Positions 15,279 to 22,500 of a stretch of 22,500 nucleotides of DNA are shown here, piece after piece (positions within the stretch are counted from its first letter, which is position 1; the number at the start of each line of letters is the position of its first letter). Made by a program: the position numbers and the translations under genes. Under the pieces are notes generated by a model. It did no database searches. It saw only the letters and a program-made list of their open reading frames with translations, and was not told the DNA's origin. This DNA is from a bacterium (GTDB lineage Bacteria > Bacillota_I > Bacilli_A > RF39 > UBA660), in the NCBI GenBank assembly GCA_014846175.1, contig RKAV01000021.1, positions 1 through 22,500 on the forward strand. Direction: 5' to 3'.

Positions 15279-15826
15279 GATACATATTTTCCATCTTTTG
15301 TTCCAACAAGTATTTCTTCATCTTGTTTAATAAATAATGGAACTTGTACTACCATACCAGTTTCTAATGTAGCATTCTTCATAGCAGAAGATGAAGTATT
15401 ACCTTTAACAGCATCTTCTGTTGCTACTATTTTCATAACAATTTTATCTGGTAAGTTCATACCTAACATTTCTCCTTCAAAGAAAATAATTTCTACTTCT
15501 AAATTTTCTTTTAAGAATTTTGCATCTTCACCAATTGTACTTTTATCAAGTTCAATTTGTTCATAATCTTGCATATTCATGAAGTAATAAGTATCTCCCA
15601 TACTATAAAGGAATTGCATAGGTTTCTTTGAAATATGTGCTGTTTCTACTTTAACTCCAGCATTGAAAGTCTTTTCAGCAATAGAACCTGTTCTTAAGTT
15701 TTTAAGTTTTGCTTTAACAATAGCTGCCCCTTTACCAGGTTTTACATGTTGACTATCAAGTACCATATAGATATTACCATCAGCTTGAATAGTAATTCCG
15801 TTTTTTAAATCATTGGAATTAATCAT
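15269..15826 (-). CDS. efp: Elongation factor P
   Basis: EF-P binds the ribosome between the P and E sites and relieves stalling at polyproline stretches. The 185-aa product has the normal three-domain length: an N-terminal KOW-like domain followed by two OB-fold domains (second OB: KNATLETGMVVQVPLFIKQDEEILVGTKDGKYVSR). The tip of the first domain has HVKPGKGAAIVKAK with Lys32, the residue that Bacillus modifies (5-aminopentanol) and other bacteria beta-lysylate. I see no modification gene nearby. GGAGGA precedes the ATG. It follows rpmG by 22 nt and is very probably cotranscribed with it. Confidence 0.96.
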   Translation of the reverse strand: MINSNDLKNGITIQADGNIYMVLDSQHVKPGKGAAIVKAKLKNLRTGSIAEKTFNAGVKVETAHISKKPMQFLYSMGDTYYFMNMQDYEQIELDKSTIGEDAKFLKENLEVEIIFFEGEMLGMNLPDKIVMKIVATEDAVKGNTSSSAMKNATLETGMVVQVPLFIKQDEEILVGTKDGKYVSRA

Positions 15827-15848
15827 ATCTTATATCCTCCTTTAGTTA

Positions 15849-16013
15849 TTACTTCTTTTCTTTGTGTTCAGTATGATGTCCACATTTTGGACAATATTTA
15901 TTAATGTCTAGACGATCAGTTGTATTTTTAACGTTTTTAGGTGTACGATAATTTTCTTCTTTACAAACTGTACATACTAGTGTTTTCTTTTGTCTATTTC
16001 CTACTTTTGCCAT
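15849..16013 (-). CDS. rpmG: 50S ribosomal protein L33
   Basis: A 54-codon gene in the gap between efp and tig. The protein begins MAKVGNRQKKTLVCTVCKEE and ends KYCPKCGHHTEHKEKK. It has two CxxC pairs (C14/C17 and C41/C44), so it is the zinc-binding 'C+' form of L33 rather than the zinc-free form used under zinc limitation. It has the usual length and basic composition. AAGGAGGT lies eight bases before the ATG. It is transcribed from its own promoter at 16039-16067 and leads into efp. Confidence 0.95.
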   Translation of the reverse strand: MAKVGNRQKKTLVCTVCKEENYRTPKNVKNTTDRLDINKYCPKCGHHTEHKEKK

Positions 16014-16038
16014 GACACTACCTCCTTGTTTCTTTAAA

Positions 16039-16067
16039 ATTATATCAGAAAAACCTCTATTGGTAAA
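16039..16067 (-). promoter_or_regulatory. Promoter of rpmG-efp nested in the tig terminator
   Basis: On the minus strand TTTACC (16062-16067) and a perfect TATAAT (16039-16044) with 17-nt spacing. The -35 lies in the loop of the tig terminator hairpin and the spacer includes its 3' arm. Confidence 0.6.
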
Positions 16068-16075
16068 GGTTTTTA
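16045..16075 (-). terminator. Terminator of tig
   Basis: On the minus strand AAAAACCT pairs with AGGTTTTT around a 10-nt loop; the U-rich 3' arm serves as the T-tract. The tig stop codon overlaps the 5' end of the hairpin. Confidence 0.6.
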
Positions 16076-17338
16076 TTTATTTAATTCTTTTAAGCGTTCA
16101 ATTGTTCTTCTCATTTCAAGATCATACTGAACCATTTCTAGTCCACCAAATTCTTTTAAGAAGTCTTCTTCTTCCATTTGGTATTTATCTGCTAATTCTT
16201 TAGCTTCTTTCTTAGCATCTTCTTCACTTACTTCAATCTTTTCTAATTTAACAATTTCTTCAAGCATTAAACGATAAAGAACATTTTGATAAGCTTCATC
16301 TTTTAATTGATTTCTTAAATCTTCTTCTTTACTTCCAGTTATTTTATAGTATAAGTCTAAATTTAATCCTTGCATCATCATTGATTGTTCTGCACGTTTT
16401 AAAAGACGAGTTGTTTCTTCCTCAATCATTCCTTCTGGAATATCTACTTCTACATTCTTAGCTACTTCACTTAGTAGTTTATCAATATAGATATTTTCAT
16501 TTTCCATCTCTTTTTGAGCAAGAATATTTTTCTTAACTTCCTCTTTTAGGCTCTTTTCATCATTAACACCTTCAAGAGCTAAATCATCAAAGAAATCTTG
16601 ATCAAGTTCTCTTTTTTCTTTTGTTTTAATCTCATGTACTTTTACTTTAAATGTGGCTTCTTTTCCTTTTAATGATTCTTCATGGTATTCTTCTGGGAAA
16701 GTAACTTTTATTTCTCTTTCTTCTTCCTTTTTCATACCAATTAATTGTTCTTCAAATCCTGGAATAAATTCTCCACTTCCGATTTGTAATGGATGATTTT
16801 CACCTTTTCCACCTTCAAAAGCTTCACTTCCTAAGAATCCTTCATAATCAATAGTTACTAAATCACCTGTTTCAACTGAACCATCTTCTTTAATTACTAA
16901 TTCAGCATATTTATCAAGTAGTTTCTTAACTTCTTCTTCTACTTCTTCATCAGTAACTGTTGCTTTTTCTTCTTTTATTCCTAATCCTTTATAGTTTTTA
17001 ATTTTAACTTCAGGACGAGAAGTAATAGTAAACTTAAATGTTACATGGTCTTTATCAACACTAGTTAATTCTACTTCACCAGGAATAACAGGTATTACTT
17101 TTGCTTCCTCAATTGCTTTAGTATAAGCATCTTGTAATACGATATTACCAGCTTCATCAAATAATGTTTCAACGCCTATTTTTTTATCATAGATATTTCT
17201 TGGACATTTTCCTTTTCTAAATCCATCAATAGTTACATTTTTTACTTTCTTCTTAAAGCTTTTATCTAGAGCTTTTTGCCACTCTTCTCCTTCAATTTTA
17301 ATTGTTATTTCATGAATATTGTTTTTCTTATTTGCCAT
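16073..17338 (-). CDS. tig: Trigger factor
   Basis: Ribosome-associated chaperone and peptidyl-prolyl isomerase that receives nascent chains at the exit tunnel. The 421-aa protein has the usual three parts. The N-terminal ribosome-binding domain carries GFRKGKCPR (about 40-48, the family's GFRxGKxPR signature). The FKBP-type isomerase domain (about 155-240) has VTIDYEGFLGSEAFEGG and GSGEFIPGFEEQLIGM. The helical C-terminal substrate-binding domain is rich in Glu/Lys. GGAGGAGGA precedes the ATG. It has its own promoter, with an inverted repeat over the spacer, and its own terminator. It follows queA at 65 nt. Confidence 0.95.
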   Translation of the reverse strand: MANKKNNIHEITIKIEGEEWQKALDKSFKKKVKNVTIDGFRKGKCPRNIYDKKIGVETLFDEAGNIVLQDAYTKAIEEAKVIPVIPGEVELTSVDKDHVTFKFTITSRPEVKIKNYKGLGIKEEKATVTDEEVEEEVKKLLDKYAELVIKEDGSVETGDLVTIDYEGFLGSEAFEGGKGENHPLQIGSGEFIPGFEEQLIGMKKEEEREIKVTFPEEYHEESLKGKEATFKVKVHEIKTKEKRELDQDFFDDLALEGVNDEKSLKEEVKKNILAQKEMENENIYIDKLLSEVAKNVEVDIPEGMIEEETTRLLKRAEQSMMMQGLNLDLYYKITGSKEEDLRNQLKDEAYQNVLYRLMLEEIVKLEKIEVSEEDAKKEAKELADKYQMEEEDFLKEFGGLEMVQYDLEMRRTIERLKELNK

Positions 17339-17361
17339 ACTCTTCCTCCTCCAATAGGCTT

Positions 17362-17390
17362 ATTATACCTTATTTCTTGTTGTGTTTCAA
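17362..17390 (-). promoter_or_regulatory. Sigma-A promoter of tig
   Basis: On the minus strand TTGAAA (17385-17390) and a perfect TATAAT (17362-17367) with 17-nt spacing. It overlaps the 8-bp inverted repeat at 17372-17395. Confidence 0.7.
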
Positions 17391-17395
17391 GAAAT
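17372..17395. repeat. Perfect inverted repeat over the tig promoter
   Basis: ATTTCTTG and CAAGAAAT are perfect inverted copies (8 bp, 8-nt gap) covering the -35 and most of the spacer of the tig promoter. Downstream of queA it could also be a weak terminator hairpin, but there is no T-tract in either direction. An operator is the other possibility. It does not match the CIRCE or CtsR sequences known from Bacillus. Confidence 0.5.
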
Positions 17396-17403
17396 TTTAA
17401 CTA

Positions 17404-18435
17404 TTATTTTTTTATTATGAACATAGCATCTCCAAAAGAGAAAAATCTATATCTTTCTTTTACTGCATGATTATATGCTTCTAAGATAAAATCTTTAGTA
17501 GCAATAGCAGATACTAACATTAGTAATGTTGATTTTGGTAAGTGAAAGTTAGTTACTAACCCATCTATTGAATCAACACTTTTTGATGGGTATAGGAATA
17601 GGGTTGTAAAACCACTATCTTCTTTAAAGGTACCATACTTTTCATATATTGTTTCAAGTACTCTAGTAGAAGTTGTTCCTACTGCTATTATTCTTTTACC
17701 GTTTTCTCTAGTCTTTCTAAGTAAGGTAGCAGTATCTTTATCCATAGAGTAATACTCTGAATGCATCTTATGGTCTTCTATAACGTCTTCCATTACAGGA
17801 CGAAATGTTCCTAAACCAACATGTAAAGTTACATAAGCGATATTAACTCCCATTTTTTTAATTTCTTCTAATAATTCTTTAGTGAAATGTAAACCAGCAG
17901 TAGGAGCAGCTGCACTACCTATTTCTTTGGCATAAACTGTTTGATATCTTGATTGATCTTTCAATGTCTCATGAATATAAGGTGGAAGTGGCATTGTACC
18001 TAGCTTATCTAATACTTCATAGAATATTCCTTCATAAGTAAATTCTACTACTCTAATACCTTCTTCTCCTATTTCTTTACAAGTAGCTACTAATAAACCA
18101 TCCCCAAAAGATATTTTATCACCTACATGAATTCTCTTAGCTGGTTTTGTAAGACACTCCCAAATATCTCCTTCAATATTTTTAAGGAGTAATAATTCAA
18201 TTACTGCTTTAGTAACATCTTTCTCACCAATTAATCTAGCAGGTAGTACTTTAGTATTATTTAAAACTAAGGTATCTCCTTTTTTTAGATAGGATAATAA
18301 ATCTGGAAACATTTTATCACTTATTGTTTTATCTTTACAATCTAACACCATAAGTCTTGAGCTATCCCTTTTCTCAAGTGGTGTTTGTGCTATTAGTTCT
18401 TTATCTAAATCATAATCAAACTCATCTAATCTCAT
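17404..18435 (-). CDS. queA: S-adenosylmethionine:tRNA ribosyltransferase-isomerase QueA
   Basis: Transfers the ribosyl part of SAM to preQ1 in the wobble position of tRNAs, forming epoxyqueuosine. The 343-aa product has the normal length. Conserved stretches are present: FDYDLDKELIAQTPLEKRDSSRLM at the start, LVLNNTKVLPARL (about 56-68), GTMPLPPYI, RYQTVYAKEIGSAAAPTAGLHFT (about 164-186), THVGLGTFRPV-type residues and GTTSTRVLE. The start codon ATG follows the ruvB stop TAG with no gap, and GGGGGGAT at the ruvB end is the ribosome binding site. This ruvA-ruvB-queA order is common in Bacilli, but tgt, usually next, is absent here and tig follows. Confidence 0.96.
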   Translation of the reverse strand: MRLDEFDYDLDKELIAQTPLEKRDSSRLMVLDCKDKTISDKMFPDLLSYLKKGDTLVLNNTKVLPARLIGEKDVTKAVIELLLLKNIEGDIWECLTKPAKRIHVGDKISFGDGLLVATCKEIGEEGIRVVEFTYEGIFYEVLDKLGTMPLPPYIHETLKDQSRYQTVYAKEIGSAAAPTAGLHFTKELLEEIKKMGVNIAYVTLHVGLGTFRPVMEDVIEDHKMHSEYYSMDKDTATLLRKTRENGKRIIAVGTTSTRVLETIYEKYGTFKEDSGFTTLFLYPSKSVDSIDGLVTNFHLPKSTLLMLVSAIATKDFILEAYNHAVKERYRFFSFGDAMFIIKK

Positions 18436-19455
18436 CTAAATCATCCCCCCAAACAAATTATTTTGATAATTTATTCCTAATTGTTCATACGCTTTAGGTG
18501 TAACACATCTTCCTCTAGTAGTTCTTTTTAAATATCCTTCTTGTAATAAGTATGGTTCCATAACATCTTCTATAGTTGATACTTCTTCGCCAATACTACT
18601 AGCTAAAGCTTCAATACCAACTGGTCCACCATTAAATCTTTCAATAATAGCTTTTAGTAGTTGATGATCTGCTTCATCAAGACCACTCTTATCTACTTTT
18701 AATCTTCCTAAAGCTTTCTGCATAATTTCAATATCTATTGTATCTTTATCATCTACTAAAGCAAAATCTCTCACTCTTTTAAATAAGCGATTAGCAATTC
18801 TTGGTGTTCCTCTACTTCTTTTAGCAAGTTCTAAGGCAGCATCATCAGTAATGCCCATTTTTAAAACTCTACTAGTTCTTTTAATTATAGAACTTAACTC
18901 ATCATCAGTATAAAATTTAAGTTTGGCAACTATTCCAAATCTATCTCTTAAAGGGCTTGATAAATCCCCAGCTCTAGTAGTCGCCCCAACTAAAGTAAAA
19001 GGTGGTAAATCTATTTTAATATTTCTAGAGTTTCCTTCGCTACCAATAATTATATCAAGAGTAAAGTCTTCCATGGCTGGATATAATATTTCTTCAATAT
19101 ATCTTGGCATTCTATGAATTTCATCTATAAATAAAACATCTCCTGGCTCTAGTGTTGATAAAATAGCTGCTAAATCCCCACTTTTTTCAATGGATGGTCC
19201 ACTAGCTGTCTTAATATTTACTCCCATTTCTTTAGCAATAATATAAGCAAGAGTTGTTTTACCAAGTCCAGGAGGACCATATAATAAAACATGATCCAAC
19301 GTCTCATTTCTCATCTTAGCTGCTTTTATAAAAACATTGATATTTTCTTTAACTTCACTCTGACCAATATATTCATCAAGAAATAAAGGACGAATACTGG
19401 ATTCTAATGTTTCATCTTCTATTTGTTCTTCACTACTAACTACTCTATCAACCAT
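18436..19455 (-). CDS. ruvB: Holliday junction branch-migration helicase RuvB
   Basis: Hexameric AAA+ motor that, with RuvA, moves Holliday junctions during recombination and fork repair. About 339 aa. The N-terminus MVDRVVSSEEQ fits the Bacillus RuvB start (MDERLVSSE...). IRPLFLDEYIGQ follows, then Walker A GPPGLGKTTLA (about 61-71), Walker B DVLFIDEIHRM, sensor 1 LVGATTRAGDLS, the arginine finger in SPLRDRFG, and a C-terminal winged helix (EDVMEPYLLQEGYLKRTTRGR). I chose the ATG at 19455. An upstream in-frame GTG (19467) has no ribosome binding site, whereas GGGTGAAG lies before the ATG. It is spaced 15 nt from ruvA and joined to queA. Confidence 0.95.
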   Translation of the reverse strand: MVDRVVSSEEQIEDETLESSIRPLFLDEYIGQSEVKENINVFIKAAKMRNETLDHVLLYGPPGLGKTTLAYIIAKEMGVNIKTASGPSIEKSGDLAAILSTLEPGDVLFIDEIHRMPRYIEEILYPAMEDFTLDIIIGSEGNSRNIKIDLPPFTLVGATTRAGDLSSPLRDRFGIVAKLKFYTDDELSSIIKRTSRVLKMGITDDAALELAKRSRGTPRIANRLFKRVRDFALVDDKDTIDIEIMQKALGRLKVDKSGLDEADHQLLKAIIERFNGGPVGIEALASSIGEEVSTIEDVMEPYLLQEGYLKRTTRGRCVTPKAYEQLGINYQNNLFGGMI

Positions 19456-19470
19456 TTCTTCACCCACTTT

Positions 19471-20031
19471 CTATTTTAGGAATAAACTTAAGGCTTGTTT
19501 AATTTGATTTTCAATACTTAAACTATTATCTATTTGTGCCAATACTGTTTTAATTTCTTTTTCTTTATAACCAAGAGCTAGTAAGGCATCATGTACTTCC
19601 ATAAGAGTATCATTATTAGCATCTTCTAATGCTTCAAGCTCTCCTAGTTTACCTTTTAAGTCTAAGACCATTTGTTTAGCTAATTTATCTCCTATCTTTG
19701 GAAATTTCTTAAGATATAAAATGTTTTCTCTTTCAATTGCATCTTTTATTCCTGCTAAACTACCTGTTGCAAGAATAGGAAGAGCCATCTTAGGTCCTAG
19801 TCCTTTAACTCCTATTAGTTTTAGAAACATTTCTTTTTCACTTTTTTCTTTAAAGCCAAATAAAAGGTGTTCATCTTCTTTTATTTGTTGATACAAATAT
19901 ATCTTGTAATTTTTTCCTTCTTCAAAAGAAAAAGGATTAGATGTATAAATAAGATAACCAATATTATTAGTTTCTAACACTATGTTATTAGAATTAATTT
20001 CTTTAATAGTTCCAATCATATAGTCATACAT
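19471..20031 (-). CDS. ruvA: Holliday junction DNA-binding protein RuvA
   Basis: Tetrameric protein that holds the four-way DNA junction and loads RuvB. The 186-aa product starts MYDYMIGTIKEINSNNIVLE (N-terminal OB fold). Helix-hairpin-helix segments follow at about 70-125 (LIGVKGLGPKMALPIL and FPKIGDKLAKQMVLDLKGKL), and a C-terminal domain that contacts RuvB (ALLALGYKEKEIKTVL). Length is slightly below the usual 200. It starts 8 nt after the yebC stop, with AGGTG as ribosome binding site, forming a yebC-ruvA-ruvB-queA unit. Confidence 0.95.
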   Translation of the reverse strand: MYDYMIGTIKEINSNNIVLETNNIGYLIYTSNPFSFEEGKNYKIYLYQQIKEDEHLLFGFKEKSEKEMFLKLIGVKGLGPKMALPILATGSLAGIKDAIERENILYLKKFPKIGDKLAKQMVLDLKGKLGELEALEDANNDTLMEVHDALLALGYKEKEIKTVLAQIDNSLSIENQIKQALSLFLK

Positions 20032-20039
20032 ATTAACAC

Positions 20040-20762
20040 CTAGTTTTCCTTTATATTACAATATACACTTTGTACATCATCAATATCTTCTAAAAGTTCA
20101 TATAATTTTTCTACTTTTTCTCTTGTTTCATCATCAACTTCTACTTCATTTTGTGCAACATACGTAACTTCTGAAGTTAAGAATTCAGCTACTCCCATAT
20201 TAGTTAGAGCATCTTTTACTTTAATGAAGTCTTCTGGCTTTGTAGTAATCATATAACTTTCTTCTAGTTTTTCCATATCAAGTGCACCAGCATCTAGTGA
20301 AGTCATCATAACTTCATCTTCATCATAATCATTAGGAATTTCAATTAAACCAACACGGTCAAATAAATAACTAACAGAACCATCAGTTCCTAAATTACCT
20401 CCATGTTTTGTAAAGGTACTTCTTACAAATGATGCTGTTCTATTTCTATTATCTGTTAAACAGTCAACCATAAAAGCAGTACCAGCAGGACCATAACCTT
20501 CATAACGAACAACGTCATAATGTTCATTATCATTAGCTCCTTTTGCTTTATCAATAGCTTTTTGAATATTATCCTTTGGCATATTAGCTGCTTTTGCTTT
20601 TTCAACTACTAATCTTAAACTTGGATTAGCATCAGGATCTGGTGTTCCTTGCTTAGCTGCTACATATAACTCTTTAGCTAATTTTTGAAATACTTTACCT
20701 CTAGCAGCATCTATTAATCCTTTTTTACGATGAATAGTTGCCCATTTAGAATGTCCACTCAT
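20040..20762 (-). CDS. yebC: YebC/PmpR-family protein
   Basis: A conserved family whose members have been described as DNA-binding regulators and, in some organisms, as factors that help ribosomes through proline-rich stretches; the role in this organism is not shown. The 240-aa protein has the family's opening MSGHSKWATIHRKKGLIDAA, then GKVFQKLAKELYVAAKQG and PDANPSLRLVVEKAKAANMP. The middle (NRTASFVRSTFTKHGGNLGTDGSVSYLFDRVG) is canonical. Length is standard. AAGGAGTGA precedes the ATG. It is the first gene of the ruv operon, as in many bacteria. A TATAAT-like hexamer lies 26-32 nt upstream. Confidence 0.95.
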   Translation of the reverse strand: MSGHSKWATIHRKKGLIDAARGKVFQKLAKELYVAAKQGTPDPDANPSLRLVVEKAKAANMPKDNIQKAIDKAKGANDNEHYDVVRYEGYGPAGTAFMVDCLTDNRNRTASFVRSTFTKHGGNLGTDGSVSYLFDRVGLIEIPNDYDEDEVMMTSLDAGALDMEKLEESYMITTKPEDFIKVKDALTNMGVAEFLTSEVTYVAQNEVEVDDETREKVEKLYELLEDIDDVQSVYCNIKEN

Positions 20763-20835
20763 ATTATCACTCCTTCATTTCTTTATTATAATATCATACT
20801 TTTATTTTCTTTTAAAGGAAAAGAATTATAAATTT

Positions 20836-20863
20836 AAAAAAACTCTTATATTGAGTAAGAGTT
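20836..20863 (-). terminator. Terminator of the Cys-rich surface protein gene
   Basis: On the minus strand AACTCTTA pairs with TAAGAGTT around a 7-nt loop, followed by a T-tract. It lies just after the stop codon at 20871. Confidence 0.8.
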
Positions 20864-20870
20864 CTTTATA

Positions 20871-22500
20871 TTATTTAAATCCATTACTATCGCAGTGTCC
20901 TAATATATCGCAAGCTGTACATTTCACCTTTTTTGCAGTTTGACAAAGATTTTCTCCTGAAGATTTTTTATATATTCCTACACGTTCAACTGTTGGCTTT
21001 TCCCATTCACATTTAGTTGAATATAATCCAGAAAGATTGTCTTTTATAATTACTTCATAGCGATGCCTATAAGTTGTATTTGGACGATCTATACAATCGG
21101 GTCCTCGATAATTTTGATGGTCATTTATAGTTATTGTTGGCGGAGTTTTATCAATTCCCCATACTCCATTAACTTCACAAGTTTGATGATTTCCAGCTTT
21201 ATCATATACAATAGTTTTAACTTTTAGGGAACCCTCATCACTAACTGTTATGGTTCTTTTTTTATTATTACTATATGTTGCAGTTGGAGTTTTACTCCAA
21301 ACATATTTGTCTTTACTATTAGCAAATGTTACAAACCATTTCCACTTAGCTGTATCTTTAGAAGGTGTTACTGTAAATTTAACATCGTTTTCTGTCCATG
21401 TTGCTGATGTGGAATTTGCTTTTACACTAGGACATTTAGGTGGTGTTGTATCACTTGGTTTTGATGGTGGAGGATCGGGTTCTGGCTCTGGTTCTGGTTC
21501 TGGCGTAGGACAACTTCCAGCATAACATTGTCGAGATTCTATAGAATCAGAACTTGTACCATCACACCAATAAGTTGTTGCCGTTCTTGTTTGTGTTCCA
21601 TAATCACATGATACATTACAGTCTGACCATTCCGTATAAGTAGTAGTTGGATAGCAACAGCTTCCTCCATAACATGAAGCATAATAATCATTGTTAGGAC
21701 ATCTTAAATTATCATAATAATCATAAGCATAACGATAAACTGAGCCCCATTCTTCACATGAAGCATTACAACTTCCCTCATCTACATAATAAACATTTTC
21801 ACATCTACAAGCCTGGGTATTACAAGACTGGGTATCGGTATCATAAGTTACTAAACCGTCACATCCATAAGTTGTTTTTGTTCTTGATTGTGTTCCTCCA
21901 CCACATGAGGCACTACAACTTCCAAAGGAACCATAAACAACTTTAGGATTAATACAACATGATGTTTGACTTGTTTTTGTTCCACAAGATGTTCCTAAAT
22001 ATCTATCTTTATAAGTTGTTGTAGATGTTGCTGTTCCAAAACCATAATTAGTACTACAACTTCCTGTTGTTGTTTGTCCTGTTTTTTCACTACATTCTTT
22101 ATAAACTTTATAGTTAGTATTATAAGTATATACTTTAGTATTACCTAGTTCATCTTTAGTTTTAATATAAATAGTTCTTGCTTTTCCATCATAATCTCCT
22201 GATAATGTCCAGTTGATACTACTAGTTTGACCTAAAGTATAATTATACCAACTAGTATAGTTTTTATTATTATTAGATAAGCTATAATATATTCTATTAT
22301 TAGTTGTATCAACTCTATCTGTTAAAGCAAGTATAATTACTACATCTTTACTATTATAAGAAGAATTTCTACTTGTTATACTCTTACTTGTTATAACAGG
22401 TGCATCTTTATCAACGTAATACTCTGAAGTATTAATATTACATGAGTTTCCTGCTTCATCATAAGCCGTTATCTTACCAAACACATGACCATTATCTTTA
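20871..22500 (-). CDS. Large Cys-rich secreted protein with TSP1-like and Ig-like segments (5' part outside window)
   Basis: The frame stays open to the window edge, so the N-terminus lies beyond 22500; about 543 residues are visible. Ig-like repeats appear first (AYDEAGN, DKDAPVITS, IYIKTKDELGN). A Cys-rich region follows with two thrombospondin-type-1-like units: SFGSCSASCGGGTQSRTKTT...CDG and YTEWSDCNVSCDYGTQTRTATT...CDG. A degenerate third unit lies between them (CENVYYVDEGSCNASCEEWG). A Pro/Glu spacer (TPEPEPEPEPDPPP) and another Ig-like domain (YDKAGNHQTCEV, DKTPPTITI, IIKDNLSGLYS) come next, and the end is Cys-rich. There is no LPxTG or membrane segment at the C-terminus, so it is probably released or held by an N-terminal anchor. 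Probable role: adhesion or surface structure. Substrate unknown. Confidence 0.85.
   Translation of the reverse strand, partial: KDNGHVFGKITAYDEAGNSCNINTSEYYVDKDAPVITSKSITSRNSSYNSKDVVIILALTDRVDTTNNRIYYSLSNNNKNYTSWYNYTLGQTSSINWTLSGDYDGKARTIYIKTKDELGNTKVYTYNTNYKVYKECSEKTGQTTTGSCSTNYGFGTATSTTTYKDRYLGTSCGTKTSQTSCCINPKVVYGSFGSCSASCGGGTQSRTKTTYGCDGLVTYDTDTQSCNTQACRCENVYYVDEGSCNASCEEWGSVYRYAYDYYDNLRCPNNDYYASCYGGSCCYPTTTYTEWSDCNVSCDYGTQTRTATTYWCDGTSSDSIESRQCYAGSCPTPEPEPEPEPDPPPSKPSDTTPPKCPSVKANSTSATWTENDVKFTVTPSKDTAKWKWFVTFANSKDKYVWSKTPTATYSNNKKRTITVSDEGSLKVKTIVYDKAGNHQTCEVNGVWGIDKTPPTITINDHQNYRGPDCIDRPNTTYRHRYEVIIKDNLSGLYSTKCEWEKPTVERVGIYKKSSGENLCQTAKKVKCTACDILGHCDSNGFK

Noticed and set aside
19456..19467. 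GTG start adding four residues to RuvB
   Set aside because: No ribosome binding site before it; the ATG at 19455 has one and matches the family N-terminus.
21478..21503. Short GGTTCT/GGCTCT repeats as a possible CRISPR or VNTR array
   Set aside because: A brief codon-level repeat coding for Pro-Glu; no spacers and too short.
21250..21525. Plus-strand open frame with a Gly-Ser repeat
   Set aside because: Antisense of the Pro/Glu spacer of the surface protein; the repeat is an artefact of that sequence.

Overview
The window is AT-rich chromosomal DNA from a spore-forming member of the Bacilli (Bacillota). The evidence is the spore-coat genes cotE, cotJB and cotJC, the miaB-ricA-cotE neighbourhood known from Bacillus, a T-box leader in front of metG, strong AGGAGG-type ribosome binding sites, and Rho-independent terminators after many genes. 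Several features (an ankyrin protein, a large Cys-rich secreted repeat protein, very AT-rich spacers) would fit an uncultured gut lineage. That placement is inference and no species can be named. TGA is not used as a sense codon in any intact gene here; most stops are TAA or TAG.

Layout, left to right. Positions 1-240 hold the start of a minus-strand secreted or membrane protein behind a structured leader with a terminator, which is a riboswitch candidate of no class I recognise. cotE (+) faces a remnant of an ABC-transporter ATPase, then ricA and miaB (-). Next come an ankyrin-repeat gene, serS and a DUF975/CmpB-type membrane protein (all -). The plus-strand block at 7.1-8.8 kb encodes an M23 peptidase, CotJB and CotJC. 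After it lie the CBS-domain pyrophosphatase ppaC and metG with a Met T-box (-). metG carries an apparent single-base frameshift just before its HIGH motif. Upstream is a poorly known 494-aa protein with an HEVEH zinc-protease motif, preceded by a small gene broken by two indels.

The right part is housekeeping on the minus strand: galE, efp, rpmG (54 codons, easily missed), tig, queA, ruvB, ruvA and yebC. The window ends inside a large Cys-rich secreted protein with thrombospondin-type-1-like and Ig-like segments.

Functionally, the minus strand carries translation (serS, metG, efp, rpmG, miaB, queA), folding (tig), recombination (ruvAB) and metabolism (galE, ppaC). All four plus-strand genes concern the spore coat or cell envelope. 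The less ordinary parts are the unassigned leader RNA, the HEVEH gene with its broken partner beside the frameshifted metG, the TSP1-like surface protein, and promoters nested in upstream terminators.
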